In this document: piece after piece, positions 42,297 to 51,422 of the stretch
How the letters are laid out: each line of letters begins with the position of its first letter
How positions within the stretch are numbered: position 1 is the stretch's first letter
Origin: Nitrospinota bacterium
GTDB taxonomy: Bacteria; Nitrospinota_A; UBA7883; JACRGQ01
Assembly (NCBI GenBank): GCA_029881495.1
Contig: JAOUMJ010000001.1
Coordinates: forward strand, 1 to 64,000
Direction: 5' to 3'
DNA length: 64,000 bases
Notes under the pieces: model-generated
The model's input: the letters and a program-made list of their open reading frames with translations, nothing else
What the model was told of the DNA's origin: nothing
The model's database searches: none
Translations under genes and position numbers: made by a program

Positions 42297-42963
42297 TACT
42301 GTTTCGGTAATCATCCCCGCCCGAGGCGAAAGCGAATCCCTGAGATCGCTCTTGGAAAAACTGGAAGGGGAGAGCGGGATCGAGGTCATAGTCACAGTCC
42401 CTCAAGGCGATGAAATATCGATTGCCGCCGCAAGAGGTTTCAAGGCTGTCATCGTTGAAGGAACTCCTGGAAGAGGGAACCAGCTGGCCGCCGGAGCCGG
42501 GATTGCGAAGGGGGGAGTATTTCTTTTTTGTCATGCCGACACGATGCTCCCGGAAGGGTGGAAAGAACTTGTTAAAAAAACGCTGGCCGAAGATAGCGTG
42601 GCTGGGGGGGCGTTCAAACTCCGTTTTGATTCACCGAAGTTCCGGTTTCGGTTCATTGCCTTTTTTGCGAACCTGAGGGGGAGTTTGTTAAATCTTGTAT
42701 ACGGCGATCAGTCGTTCTTCATGAAAAGAGATGTCTATTTTGCGGTTGGCGGTTTCAAGCCGCTCCCCCTGATGGAAGATGTCGAGTTCATCCGCCGTCT
42801 TCGGCATGTCGGGAATATTAGGATAGTCGCAAAACCTGTTGTTACCTCCGCAAGACGCTATGAAAAGTCGGGGGTAATTTTCGGAGTAACGAGGAATATA
42901 TTAATGCTGGTTCTCTATTTCGCGGGGGTTTCTCCCGAAAAGCTCGTCCGATGGTACCGATAG
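42286..42963 (+). CDS. Family 2 glycosyltransferase (TIGR04283-like)
   Basis: A 225-aa glycosyltransferase. It begins with VSVIIPARGESESLRSLLEKLEG, as family 2 enzymes do, and has GRGNQLAAGAGIAKGGVFLFCHADTMLPEGW, YGDQSFFMKRDVYFAVGG and PLMEDVEFIRRLRHVG. These are features of the TIGR04283 subgroup, often linked to arsenosugar or lipid-linked sugars; the substrate is unknown. The only start in range is TTG 42286, which overlaps the cyclase stop by 11 bases, so it is coupled to it. No other sugar genes are nearby except hldE 1 kb on. Confidence 0.8.
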   Translation: MSPDTVSVIIPARGESESLRSLLEKLEGESGIEVIVTVPQGDEISIAAARGFKAVIVEGTPGRGNQLAAGAGIAKGGVFLFCHADTMLPEGWKELVKKTLAEDSVAGGAFKLRFDSPKFRFRFIAFFANLRGSLLNLVYGDQSFFMKRDVYFAVGGFKPLPLMEDVEFIRRLRHVGNIRIVAKPVVTSARRYEKSGVIFGVTRNILMLVLYFAGVSPEKLVRWYR

Positions 42964-43010
42964 CAGGGGTGGCGCGCAGTTAAACGCCTCATTGTGATAA
43001 ACTTTTCAGC

Positions 43011-43712
43011 GTGAAAAGATATCCCAGACAGCCGATGAAGGAGTGGCCGGAAAACGAGCGGCCGAGGGAGAGGCTCAAGCGATACGGTCCGGAGAGCTTG
43101 AGCGAGGCCCAGCTGTTGTCGATAATAGTCGGCACCAGCACATCGTCGTCACGCAAGACCTCAATGGATATTTCCACGAATCTGCTAAAGGCATTCGGGA
43201 ACCTGCAGGGGATAGAAGCGGCGTCGGTGACCGAACTGGTGGCGCTCGACGGCATTACAGAGAGCAAGGCGTTGCAGCTGAAAGGAGCGCTGGAACTGGG
43301 GAAGCGAGTGATAGCTGAGAAGCACTCCCTGTACGGAAAGAATTTTTCCACGAGCGAGGATGTATCTAAATATTTCCAGCCTCTCATGTGCAACCTCTCC
43401 AAAGAGGTTTTCAAGATAGTGCTTCTCAACAGCCAGAACAGGATGATGAAGGATGTTACGATATCGGAAGGCTCGCTGACCGCGAGTGTAGTGCATCCCA
43501 GGGAGGTTTTTAAGCCGGCGATAAGGGAATCGGCGGCATCGATAATTCTGGTGCATAATCATCCAAGCGGGGACGTGGAGCCAAGCAGGAACGACAAGGA
43601 GATAACAAAAAAACTGGTGAGCGCCGGAGAAATTATCGGAATAGGGGTTCTGGACCATATAATTATCGGGAAGAGCGCGTATTTCAGTTTTTGCGATTCA
43701 AACCTTATTTAG
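43011..43712 (+). CDS. radC: RadC-family JAB-domain protein
   Basis: A 233-aa protein. The N-terminal helix-hairpin-helix region starts EWPENERPRERLKRYGPESLSEAQLL. The C-terminal JAB/MPN metallo-domain holds the motif VHNHPSGDVEPSRND preceded by the AIRESAASIIL strand. RadC was once assigned to DNA repair, but its role is unknown. GTG 43011 and the in-frame ATG at 43035 are both possible starts. It is followed by hldE with little space. Confidence 0.93.
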   Translation: MKRYPRQPMKEWPENERPRERLKRYGPESLSEAQLLSIIVGTSTSSSRKTSMDISTNLLKAFGNLQGIEAASVTELVALDGITESKALQLKGALELGKRVIAEKHSLYGKNFSTSEDVSKYFQPLMCNLSKEVFKIVLLNSQNRMMKDVTISEGSLTASVVHPREVFKPAIRESAASIILVHNHPSGDVEPSRNDKEITKKLVSAGEIIGIGVLDHIIIGKSAYFSFCDSNLI

Positions 43713-43723
43713 CGGAGAAAAAA

Positions 43724-45187
43724 TTGTTCGAACGAAATCTTTACCTGATGCTGAGGGATGTAAAACCGGTTGCTGTCGCCGTGATAGGTGACGTAATTCT
43801 CGACCACTATTTAAGCGGAGATATTTCCCGCATTAGCCCTGAAGCCCCGGTCGGGATTCTCGACTGCAACAGCGACAGATACGCGCTTGGCGGAGCGGCA
43901 AACGTAGCGAATAATCTTGCCAAGCTGGGGGCGAAGGTCTCGCTTATCGGGATGACCGGCAAGGACCAGGCGGCTGGTGTGCTGAAGAAAATTCTAAAAC
44001 GGGAAGGGATAAGCTCAAAGTGGCTGGTCGCTTCCGGCGACAGGCCGACCATCCAAAAAACGAGGCTGATGGCGAACGGACAACAGCTTATGAGGGTCGA
44101 CAGGGAAAAGCGGGTACCTCTGCCGCAAAAAGTGGAGAAAACGATCATCGGATATCTCGAAAAAAATATCGGAAGCATCGGGGGGATAATAGTCTCCGAC
44201 TACAACAAGGGGCTCCTTTCCAATTCTCTTCTAAAAAATATCATTTCGCTTGCCGGGAAAAACAGAAAGCCGGTTATTGTCGATCCCAAGGGGAACTCGT
44301 TTGCAAAGTACCGCGGGGCCGATGTGATCACTCCAAACAGGCTGGAGCTTGAAAAAGCGACAGGGATGGAATGTGTGGATGAGAAGTCGGTGGAAAAGGC
44401 GTCGATAAGCCTCATCCGCGCACATTCGATCAAGTCGGTGCTTGCCACTCGCGGCCCGGACGGGATGGCGCTTTTCAAATATGGCAAGGCGGGAAAGTTT
44501 TTCAGATCGGAAGCGAAAGAGGTTTTCGACGTCACCGGCGCGGGGGATACTGTCGTGGCTGTATTCACGTGGGCCATGGTCGGCGGATTAAGCATGGAAG
44601 ATGCGGCAATGCTTTCGAATTACGCCGCGGGGCTGCAGGTGGCCCATCTGGGTGCGGTAAGTATCGGTATAGACGAGCTTGAAAAAAGCCTGGCGGTCAA
44701 ATCCGGGACGTTCGGCTCAAAGGTACACACGATAGACGAGGCGGCGAAATTTGCCGCCATACTTAAAAACGACGGTAAAAAGGTTGTGTTCACAAACGGA
44801 TGCTTCGACCTTGTTCATTACGGACATATAAAATATCTTCAGGAAGCAAGGAAGCTGGGAGACGCGCTTGTGCTCGGGCTGAATTCCGACTCTTCCGTGA
44901 GGGCGCTTAAAGGGAAAGGGAGGCCTGTGCTTAATGAAAGCGACCGCGCGCATGTGCTTGCCGCTCTCGACTGCATAGATTCCGTGATTATTTTCAGCGA
45001 GAAAACCCCGCTGAAGCTGATCCGTGCGGTAAAACCCGATATCCTCGTGAAGGGTGGGGATTACAGCGTGAAACAGATAGTCGGTTATAAGGACGTCAGG
45101 AAATGGGGGGGGAAGGTTATGACAGTCAAATATGTCGAAGGGAATTCTACCACCGGCATAATAGAGAAAATAAAGCGGGGCCCGTGA
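43724..45187 (+). CDS. hldE: Bifunctional heptose kinase/adenylyltransferase HldE
   Basis: A 487-aa two-domain enzyme of ADP-heptose synthesis for LPS core. Residues ~1-320 are a ribokinase-fold kinase (VIGDVILDHYLSGD, LGGAANVANNLAKLGAKV, VFDVTGAGDTVVAVF). Residues ~345-487 are a cytidylyltransferase-fold domain (FTNGCFDLVHYGHIKYLQEA, with HYGH; then VKGGDYSV and STTGIIEKI). The start is TTG 43724 with CGGAGAA 6 nt upstream; the longer frame would start inside radC. It implies heptose-containing LPS. Confidence 0.95.
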   Translation: MFERNLYLMLRDVKPVAVAVIGDVILDHYLSGDISRISPEAPVGILDCNSDRYALGGAANVANNLAKLGAKVSLIGMTGKDQAAGVLKKILKREGISSKWLVASGDRPTIQKTRLMANGQQLMRVDREKRVPLPQKVEKTIIGYLEKNIGSIGGIIVSDYNKGLLSNSLLKNIISLAGKNRKPVIVDPKGNSFAKYRGADVITPNRLELEKATGMECVDEKSVEKASISLIRAHSIKSVLATRGPDGMALFKYGKAGKFFRSEAKEVFDVTGAGDTVVAVFTWAMVGGLSMEDAAMLSNYAAGLQVAHLGAVSIGIDELEKSLAVKSGTFGSKVHTIDEAAKFAAILKNDGKKVVFTNGCFDLVHYGHIKYLQEARKLGDALVLGLNSDSSVRALKGKGRPVLNESDRAHVLAALDCIDSVIIFSEKTPLKLIRAVKPDILVKGGDYSVKQIVGYKDVRKWGGKVMTVKYVEGNSTTGIIEKIKRGP

Positions 45188-45234
45188 TAGCCCTTCCATA
45201 TATTAAATGCCTACCATTGAGGCTTGAGTTGTAA

Positions 45235-45240
45235 TAAAAT
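45235..45240 (+). promoter_or_regulatory. -10-like box directly in front of the HIT gene
   Basis: TAAAAT ending six bases before the ATG at 45247, with no ribosome binding site between. This is the same layout as at 16335 and at secA. Confidence 0.3.
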
Positions 45241-45246
45241 CTAGCC

Positions 45247-45591
45247 ATGGATAACTGTCTGTTTTGTAAAATCATTGAAGGGGAACTCCCTTCGGAAAAG
45301 GTTTTTGACAGTTACAACGTGATCGCCTTCAAGGATGTTGTTCCCCAGGCTCCGACACACATCCTCGTTGTCCCCAAAAAACATATCCCGAACATGACCT
45401 CACTCTCGGAGCTCGACAGGGAGACCGTTGCCGAGATGTTCAATGCCGTCAAGGTCCTGGTTGGGGAGAATGATATTGAAGAGAGCGGATTCAGGGTTGT
45501 GATCAATCAGGGGAGCGACGGCGGACAGACCGTGGACCACCTGCATATGCATATTCTCGGCGGTCGTGAGATGGAGTGGCCCCCCGGTTAG
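45247..45591 (+). CDS. HIT-family nucleotide hydrolase (HinT-like)
   Basis: A 114-aa histidine-triad protein. The triad motif HLHMHILGG is at the C-terminal end, and the N-terminus (NCLFCKIIEGELPSEKVFD) with FKDVVPQAPTHILVVPKKHI is typical of HinT/PKCI purine nucleoside phosphoramidases. The two cysteines near the N-terminus may bind zinc. Length normal. Confidence 0.95.
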   Translation: MDNCLFCKIIEGELPSEKVFDSYNVIAFKDVVPQAPTHILVVPKKHIPNMTSLSELDRETVAEMFNAVKVLVGENDIEESGFRVVINQGSDGGQTVDHLHMHILGGREMEWPPG

Positions 45592-45640
45592 CGGAAAGGC
45601 TTTTCCATTATTCAACCGATAATTTCCCCGGCTCCGCATC

Positions 45641-46969
45641 ATGTCTGAAAAAGCCAGATCGGTTGATAAGGTGCGCGAGATCGCGCTTGACCTTCTTTTA
45701 AAAACTCACGGGGGAAAGGTTTTCTCGAACCAGCTTTTCGAAACGGCTGTAAGCGAAAAAGGGCTTGGGGAAAGGGACACAGGCTTTTTAAAGGCTCTTT
45801 ATTTCGGCGTGCTTCGGCAATCCATCTTCCTCGATCATTTCCTTTCGGAGAGGTGCACCACACCGCTTCAGAAGTTGCCACTGAAAATAGCGATGATACT
45901 CAGATTAGGGCTCTACCAGATCTTTTTCATGGACAGGGTTCCGCTTCACGCCTCGATAGGGGAATCCGTTAATCTAGCCCGCAGATACGGGCATAAAGGG
46001 ACGGCCGGTCTTGTAAACGCGGTATTGCGGAGGCTCTCGGAAAACAGGCCGGGGGTTGAGGATCTTGAGATCGTGGACGAAGACGACACGGCTGAAATTT
46101 CGTGGAAGTGCTCCCATCCCGAATGGATAGTAAAGAAATATATTGCCGATTTCGGATTCGCGAAGGCTATCGAAATATTCGAAGCAAATAACAAACTCCC
46201 TTCACTGAATTTCAGGGCATTGTTGCCTGACAAGCTCGCTTCTTCGGGTGTTTCAGTGCGTAAAAACAGCTTTAATGATCTGGGGGTCGAGATTGATAAC
46301 GCCTCGGTTCAGGATATTAGAAAACTGATGGAGGGGGGAGTGATCGCTCCGCAGGACCAATCGTCTCTCATCGCGGTCTCTCTCCTTTCGGGGAGGGGGG
46401 GGGATGTTCTAGAGCTCTGCTCCGGCAGGGGTAACAAGACATCGGCCCTGTTGAAAGTTTTGGATAAGGGGACGCGCATTATTTCAGCCGACATTTCCTT
46501 CAATAAACTTGCGGTAGCGGGGAAGGGCCCGGATGCCGCCAGCTTGAGCGTATGCGCGGACGCTTCAAAACCTCTGCCGCTCAAAAGCGGCTTTGAAAAT
46601 ATTTTCATCGATCTCCCTTGCTCGAACATGGGGGTCATAAGAAGGCACCCCGAGATCAAGCATAACCGCGCACTGGAAGAGATACCAAGAGCGGCGGAGC
46701 TTCAGCAGACGATCCTTAAAAACTCTGCCGGGCATGTCGTCAAAGGAGGGGTGCTGGTTTACGCTGTCTGTTCCATAGAGAAGGAAGAGACTGTTGAAGT
46801 AGTGGAAAGGTTTTTATCTGAGGATAATACTTTTGAGGCGATAAATATCTCCGCGCTCCGCCCCGACCTTGAAGCGGAAGGACTTACAGCCGGGAACTGG
46901 TTTAGGGTATTTCCGGGACAGCATGGAATGGACGGCATGTTCGCCGCGATGCTGAGAAAGAGGAAGTAG
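45641..46969 (+). CDS. rsmB: 16S rRNA m5C967 methyltransferase RsmB
   Basis: A 442-aa protein with an N-terminal NusB-like RNA-binding domain (residues ~5-140) and a C-terminal SAM-dependent m5C methyltransferase. The SAM motif is VLELCSGRGNKTSALL. The two catalytic cysteines are in DLPCSNMGVIRRHPEIK and YAVCSIEKEE. The DLPCSN variant replaces the common DAPCSG, but the key Cys is kept. Length typical of Sun/RsmB. Confidence 0.94.
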   Translation: MSEKARSVDKVREIALDLLLKTHGGKVFSNQLFETAVSEKGLGERDTGFLKALYFGVLRQSIFLDHFLSERCTTPLQKLPLKIAMILRLGLYQIFFMDRVPLHASIGESVNLARRYGHKGTAGLVNAVLRRLSENRPGVEDLEIVDEDDTAEISWKCSHPEWIVKKYIADFGFAKAIEIFEANNKLPSLNFRALLPDKLASSGVSVRKNSFNDLGVEIDNASVQDIRKLMEGGVIAPQDQSSLIAVSLLSGRGGDVLELCSGRGNKTSALLKVLDKGTRIISADISFNKLAVAGKGPDAASLSVCADASKPLPLKSGFENIFIDLPCSNMGVIRRHPEIKHNRALEEIPRAAELQQTILKNSAGHVVKGGVLVYAVCSIEKEETVEVVERFLSEDNTFEAINISALRPDLEAEGLTAGNWFRVFPGQHGMDGMFAAMLRKRK

Positions 46970-47192
46970 TTTTTTTACTCCCGGTTTATATTCCTCCCAA
47001 ACAGGGATCACTCTCAACTGGGTATGTAATGAATATCATTTCTGTGCGGTTTTAAAAAGAGTTACATCATGGTTGTACTACTAGTGGCATAAAAAGTATC
47101 AATAGTGAACTTAAAAGGCACATCTCTGTAAATATTTTATACAGTATCTGCTTTTTAGTCTTATATGTTTATATTAATCAAAGCGTTATGAT

Positions 47193-47208
47193 TGGCACAC
47201 GAGTTGCT
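47193..47208 (+). promoter_or_regulatory. Consensus sigma-54 promoter
   Basis: TGGCAC-ACGAG-TTGCT, an exact match to the -24/-12 consensus TGGCAC-N5-TTGC(A/T). Transcription would start near 47219, about 15 nt before the ATG at 47235. Upstream, CTGTA/TACAG inverted around 47128-47146 could be an enhancer-binding-protein site. Confidence 0.7.
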
Positions 47209-47234
47209 ATTAATAAGTGCGAGGTTAGTTAATT

Positions 47235-47378
47235 ATGGTGTTTTTAATGGAAATCGAATACGGACTGTTTGCATTGCGAAAAGAGTTTATCAAGCGTGAT
47301 CATCTTTTGGAGAAGCTGAAAAAGCTGTTTGTGTTAACGGTATTCTTATCGTTCACTCTCTTGATGATTGTCTGGTAG
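47235..47378 (+). CDS. Small tail-anchored membrane protein (47 aa)
   Basis: An ATG frame of 47 codons. The N-terminal half is charged and amphipathic (IEYGLFALRKEFIKRDHLLEKLKK) and the C-terminal half is one membrane helix (LFVLTVFLSFTLLMIVW) ending right at the stop, the layout of a tail-anchored small protein. GAGG lies 10 nt upstream of the ATG, and a consensus sigma-54 promoter lies just before that. It was too short for ordinary gene calling. No homologue is recalled. Confidence 0.55.
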   Translation: MVFLMEIEYGLFALRKEFIKRDHLLEKLKKLFVLTVFLSFTLLMIVW

Positions 47379-47435
47379 AGAAGCTTGTAGACCGGTTATA
47401 CAATCACGATTCTTTTTCGAATCCATTTTATTGAA

Positions 47436-47525
<90 letters not shown>

Positions 47526-47592
47526 TGACAAGCAATTTGAACGGTAATATTAGCACACATGCGCCCGGCGTACAGCCAATATTGCCGGACAT

Positions 47593-48468
47593 TTAATCCC
47601 TGACTTTTATGCTCCTCTTCCCGACATAACGGCAGTATCCGCCCACTTCTACACGCATCCCCTTCTCCACTCCACCGCGGACGATGGCTCTCAGCAGGGA
47701 CGGCCCACCCTTCCCGATACCTTGAAGAATATCCACTTCCAGGGCTCCGCGCGCCTTCGCTTCCAACAGCCGATTCTCCACCGCATAGCATGCCAAAGGG
47801 CCGGCGGCGCTCCCGGTTGCCGGATCTTCAGGAATCCCGAGCAGAGGGCCAAGCATCCTGCACCTTATCTCCCCCTTGTAAACCGCGAAGGGCAAAACCC
47901 CTTCCGCGCCGGTAGCTTTCGCCGCTTCCCTGTTCACACCTATATTCACCTTCGCCTTTTTCAGCGCAGTGAAAGACGAAAGGGGAATTATGATATACGG
48001 CAGACCGGTGGAGACCGCAGTGGCAGGCCCCGCAATATCGCTCTCCTTCAACGTCAACAGCGACGCGCTCATCCCCCCGCCTATGCTCTCGCCAAACTTC
48101 GGCTCCCCCTGATCCATGCTGATGAATCCGTCATCGAAAAGTTTCAACGGGATATACCTGTCGTGCACCTGCTGAATGTAGGTCTTCTTTTTTTTCAGAT
48201 GTCCCGCGCGCAACAAAGTAAACAGCGAGCCTATCGTGGGATGCCCGGCAAACGGAAGCTCCTTCTCCGGCGTGAAGATCCTTATAGCGTAGTCTGCCCC
48301 ATCCTTCACCTCTACCCTGAAAACCGTTTCGGACAGCCCGATGCGCCGCGCAAGCTCCTGCATTTGCGGAGTTTCAAGATGCGTCGGCTCATCAAACACC
48401 GCGAGAGGGTTTCCACCCTTCCCATTGCGGGTGAATACATTCACAAGCTCATAGCTGAAAATTTTCAA
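47593..48468 (-). CDS. PhzF-family isomerase
   Basis: A 291-aa protein of the PhzF/diaminopimelate-epimerase fold. Near the N-terminus are FTRNGKGGNPLAVF, LARRIGLSETVF (the conserved Glu) and FTPEKELPFAGHPTIGS. In the second half is IPEDPATGSAAGPLACY. Substrates of chromosomal PhzF homologues are mostly unknown; nothing nearby suggests phenazine synthesis. AGGAGCC precedes the ATG. It lies next to tRNA-Ser. Confidence 0.92.
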   Translation of the reverse strand: MKIFSYELVNVFTRNGKGGNPLAVFDEPTHLETPQMQELARRIGLSETVFRVEVKDGADYAIRIFTPEKELPFAGHPTIGSLFTLLRAGHLKKKKTYIQQVHDRYIPLKLFDDGFISMDQGEPKFGESIGGGMSASLLTLKESDIAGPATAVSTGLPYIIIPLSSFTALKKAKVNIGVNREAAKATGAEGVLPFAVYKGEIRCRMLGPLLGIPEDPATGSAAGPLACYAVENRLLEAKARGALEVDILQGIGKGGPSLLRAIVRGGVEKGMRVEVGGYCRYVGKRSIKVRD

Positions 48469-48662
48469 ATCATGGCTCCTCGATATCCCTGGACATTCAA
48501 TAAAACTATCCGCTCACCAGTAATTGGCCGATAGGAGCGGGGACAGGATAATAGTAACCGCTTTATTCTGGAAATACATGAGTAATGAAAATACCGGAAA
48601 AGACCGAAGCCTGCCGGAGTTCTCCCGGCGCTCGGCTTTTAATGGATACGGCAAGCCGTGGC

Positions 48663-48693
48663 CCCGGAAAAAAGGGTCTTCACCCTTTCCGGG
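48663..48693 (-). terminator. Hairpin after the porin gene
   Basis: CCCGGAAA pairs with TTTCCGGG (8 bp), with GGG/CCC closing an inner stem around TCTTCA. It lies 37 bp beyond the porin stop. No strong T run on the minus strand, so it is a probable but not classical terminator. Confidence 0.5.
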
Positions 48694-48729
48694 CTTTAAC
48701 TGAGAGCAGTTCCGCTATTGTCGCGGAGA

Positions 48730-50043
48730 TCAGAAATCAAACTGTCCGCGCAATCCGAATACGGTAATACTCGCAGCGTCGGCCCTCGGCATATTGCTTA
48801 TCATCTGGATATCGGGGGTAATCCCGATCTTTTCCTTGACCTGCCAGTGGTAGAAAATTTCGATGGCTGTCTGACCGGTATATGGCTCTCCGGTGGCGTC
48901 CAGCATCACGCTACCGTTCGTTTTATCGTTGCTGGTTAGCGAACCGTAGGCGAAGCCGAATGAATCGTCATCCATCCCCCAGATGCCACCTTCGACAAGA
49001 ATGCCGAACGTCATAGCGCTTACCGCGCCGTTTTGATCAATCGCCTTGTCCTGCGAGCCGTAGCGTATGGAGAGGCCGACACCTTCCATGATGTACTGGT
49101 CGATGCTCACGCCGAAACCGGTATTTACAGCCCTGCTTCCATCGGCGGTTTTTGTTGCAGGGAGAAGCATATCAATAGTTGCGGCCGGATCGCCTGGATC
49201 AACAACGGTCTGCGTTCGTAGCGTGTCGTCCATTATGTAGTAGACGCGGTAGTTCCCCTCCTTGCCGAAGAGGTTCGGCTTCAGGTTCAGCTGTACGACC
49301 TGGAAAAGGTTTGACCCGAAATCTTCCCACTTGGAGTTACCAAGCACATACGAAACTTCAAGGAGATCAACCGGCGCGAAGAAGAACCTCATCCCGGGCG
49401 AATAGTACCACTCAAGCTCCGGGTAGAGGGTGCCGGTGAGCCTGCAAAATATTCCGTTCATGAACTGCGCCGTTTCGTCCCCGGCAAAATTGTTCTCGTC
49501 ATACAGCGAGTGGAGATCCATTTTGCCCAGATCGAAAACGAATTTGCCGTCAAAGAACGAGCCTTCGTAGAACGCCTGCGCAACGGTGACAACCTGAGCG
49601 CCATCCATATTTGAATTTGCAGGGTCGTAATTAGGGCCCAAAGCGCCGTCCGGGAGCGCCGCGCCGATTCCTTCACCTTCGCCCGATTCAAGCGCTACGG
49701 AAACGGTATGCCCCGGCTCAAGCTCTGCATCAATACCGATGTCGAGAGAGAAAGAGTAATTGGTGCCATCGCTCGTTCCGGTGACCGTGTCGCTGTTTCC
49801 AGATGTTCCCTGCATGCCTGATGTGATCCCGCCCGAAAGTTCAATCGTATCGAACCATGAACCTTCGCTTTTATTAAGGACCTTCAATTCTTCGTTTGAG
49901 ACGATCCCCTTTTTGTTTAGTATCTCCAAGAGTGTGGAAGAACTTTCTTCGCCCCCCTCATCATCGGCGGAATAAGTCAAGCCGGGAAATATGAGTGAAA
50001 AAGCGATCAAACAGGAAAGTATTAATAAAGATTTTCTATTCAT
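48730..50043 (-). CDS. Outer-membrane porin-like beta-barrel protein
   Basis: A 437-aa exported protein; the start ATG 50043 has GGAG upstream. Signal peptide to about residue 26 (FPGLTYSA). An N-terminal helical/SLH-type stretch (LLEILNKKGIVSNEELKVL) precedes the barrel, which shows alternating strands rich in Gly and aromatics (WYYSPGMRFFFAPVDLLEVSY, TAIEIFYHWQVKEKIGITPD) and ends in phenylalanine (FGLRGQFDF), the signal for BAM insertion. It resembles carbohydrate-selective OprB-type porins. Substrate unknown. Confidence 0.82.
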   Translation of the reverse strand: MNRKSLLILSCLIAFSLIFPGLTYSADDEGGEESSSTLLEILNKKGIVSNEELKVLNKSEGSWFDTIELSGGITSGMQGTSGNSDTVTGTSDGTNYSFSLDIGIDAELEPGHTVSVALESGEGEGIGAALPDGALGPNYDPANSNMDGAQVVTVAQAFYEGSFFDGKFVFDLGKMDLHSLYDENNFAGDETAQFMNGIFCRLTGTLYPELEWYYSPGMRFFFAPVDLLEVSYVLGNSKWEDFGSNLFQVVQLNLKPNLFGKEGNYRVYYIMDDTLRTQTVVDPGDPAATIDMLLPATKTADGSRAVNTGFGVSIDQYIMEGVGLSIRYGSQDKAIDQNGAVSAMTFGILVEGGIWGMDDDSFGFAYGSLTSNDKTNGSVMLDATGEPYTGQTAIEIFYHWQVKEKIGITPDIQMISNMPRADAASITVFGLRGQFDF

Positions 50044-50416
50044 TCCAATCTCCAAATTTACAAAGAATAAAGGCCCCCATGCCGCTCACCTCACGAAGCA
50101 TCTTTATGACCCTACGCCAAATGAGCGATATCCACTACCTCGAGTATCGTACCAGATTAAGAAATAGATGCAAATTCCGATGAGTATATACAGGACATAG
50201 TGGAAAACGGATGTACCCCCCGGCTTTTGTGTCGAATCGTGGCTGTTTTTTCATTATATTACAGGCTATGGACAATTAATTCATATAGATAACGAAGGGA
50301 GCTCGATTAGACATGAAGCTGGATGTATGTCATGGTAGAATTAAATTCGGTTTCCCCAAGGACCGGGGGGGCATAGTGGAAACAGGAAAACCGCCATCCC
50401 AAAATAGGAGGAGCTG
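50044..50416. other. Intergenic region before a lipoprotein gene
   Basis: No gene is seen. Toward the right is a leader with a hairpin CCCC-AAGGACC-GGGG (50354-50368), a long-range CGGTTT/AAACCG pairing around it, and an AGGAGGAG ribosome binding site (50406-50413). GGA triplets lie in the hairpin loop, in AACAGGA (50381-50387) and in the ribosome binding site, a CsrA-like arrangement. Confidence 0.35.
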
Positions 50417-51331
50417 ATGATTAAACCATGCCGAAGGCATATCCATATCTTATGCGCTATTCCACTTATCTTTGCCTTATCAGCCTGCAGCAACGATGAA
50501 CTAAAAAAGGAATTTAATTCAAAAATAAATTCCGTCGACAGAAAAGCTGACAGCAATGAAAAAACCATGAAAGAGATGCAGAGAACCATAGAATCCCTTC
50601 AGGCGGAGATAAGAACCGCGAACGCCAAGATCAAGGATCTCGAAGGGGAAATTGAAAACATCGACTCAAAGATAGCCAACAAGTCCGACGCACCGGCACC
50701 GACATACGGTGAAAATGACAATTCCATAAGCAGCCTGAAAAACCGGGTCGATGCGATAGACTCAAACGTGATCGCCATGCAGGCCGATGTAGCATCGACG
50801 AAAGAGAGTGTTGCTTCCGCGAATGACAACGTAATCCAGGTAACGGAAAGCATACTTGCGCTGAAAACGGAAATTTCCGGCACATCCGGCACTATCAGCC
50901 AGCTTCAAAATGATATGAAAACCGCAAGGGCCAATGACAGGAGAATGGGGAGGACGCTCGAGGCTATAAAGCAAAACAGCGTACTCGAACTGGATGGCAA
51001 ACTGAAACTGGCCACCGTGAACGGTTATCCGACTGCGCTGTTCAACGGATTGAACGTGCAGATAATAAACGGCAAGAACCAGACGACCGTAAACGGTCTT
51101 GGCAACCTGATAATCGGATACAATGAAGCGAGAACCAGCGGGAATCCGGTCTGCTCCGACGGCAACTACAACAAAAAGGAGTGTGTAGCCAAAGGTGGGA
51201 AATGGGGGCTCAACCATAAAAACGGATCACACAACCTTGTAGGCGGGAACCATAACAGCTACTCGCAGTACGGAGGGGCTCTCTTCCGTACTCAGAATTA
51301 TTCCAACCTCCCTTACCTGAACGGTTTTTAA
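50417..51331 (+). CDS. Coiled-coil lipoprotein with beta-roll-like C-terminus
   Basis: A 304-aa lipoprotein with lipobox Cys24 (FALSAC). Residues ~28-190 are a long coiled coil with heptad-like repeats (VDRKADSNEKTMKEMQRTIE, SISSLKNRVDAIDSNVIAMQ). The C-terminal ~100 residues (GLNVQIINGKNQTTVNGLGN, LVGGNHNSYSQYGG) have short Asn/Gly repeats like those of beta-roll or trimeric-adhesin stalk heads. This resembles surface fibres anchored in the outer membrane. It is convergent with another large lipoprotein across a shared terminator. Confidence 0.75.
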   Translation: MIKPCRRHIHILCAIPLIFALSACSNDELKKEFNSKINSVDRKADSNEKTMKEMQRTIESLQAEIRTANAKIKDLEGEIENIDSKIANKSDAPAPTYGENDNSISSLKNRVDAIDSNVIAMQADVASTKESVASANDNVIQVTESILALKTEISGTSGTISQLQNDMKTARANDRRMGRTLEAIKQNSVLELDGKLKLATVNGYPTALFNGLNVQIINGKNQTTVNGLGNLIIGYNEARTSGNPVCSDGNYNKKECVAKGGKWGLNHKNGSHNLVGGNHNSYSQYGGALFRTQNYSNLPYLNGF

Positions 51332-51350
51332 AAAGTTTAATTTAAAAACA

Positions 51351-51386
51351 AAAAGCCCGGCCGATACAGATCGGCCGGGCTTTTTT
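51351..51386. terminator. Bidirectional terminator between convergent lipoprotein genes
   Basis: A 15-bp perfect stem: AAAAGCCCGGCCGAT with ATCGGCCGGGCTTTT, loop ACAG, with a T run on the right (and A run on the left for the minus strand). Very strong in both directions. Confidence 0.92.
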
Positions 51387-51422
51387 ATTTTATTGCCTAA
51401 ACAGAGCCTGTTACTTCCGCTC

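Noticed and set aside
48585-48767. A short plus-strand ORF beyond the porin gene.
   Set aside because: It overlaps the terminator hairpin and the porin 3' end, and no coding signal is evident.
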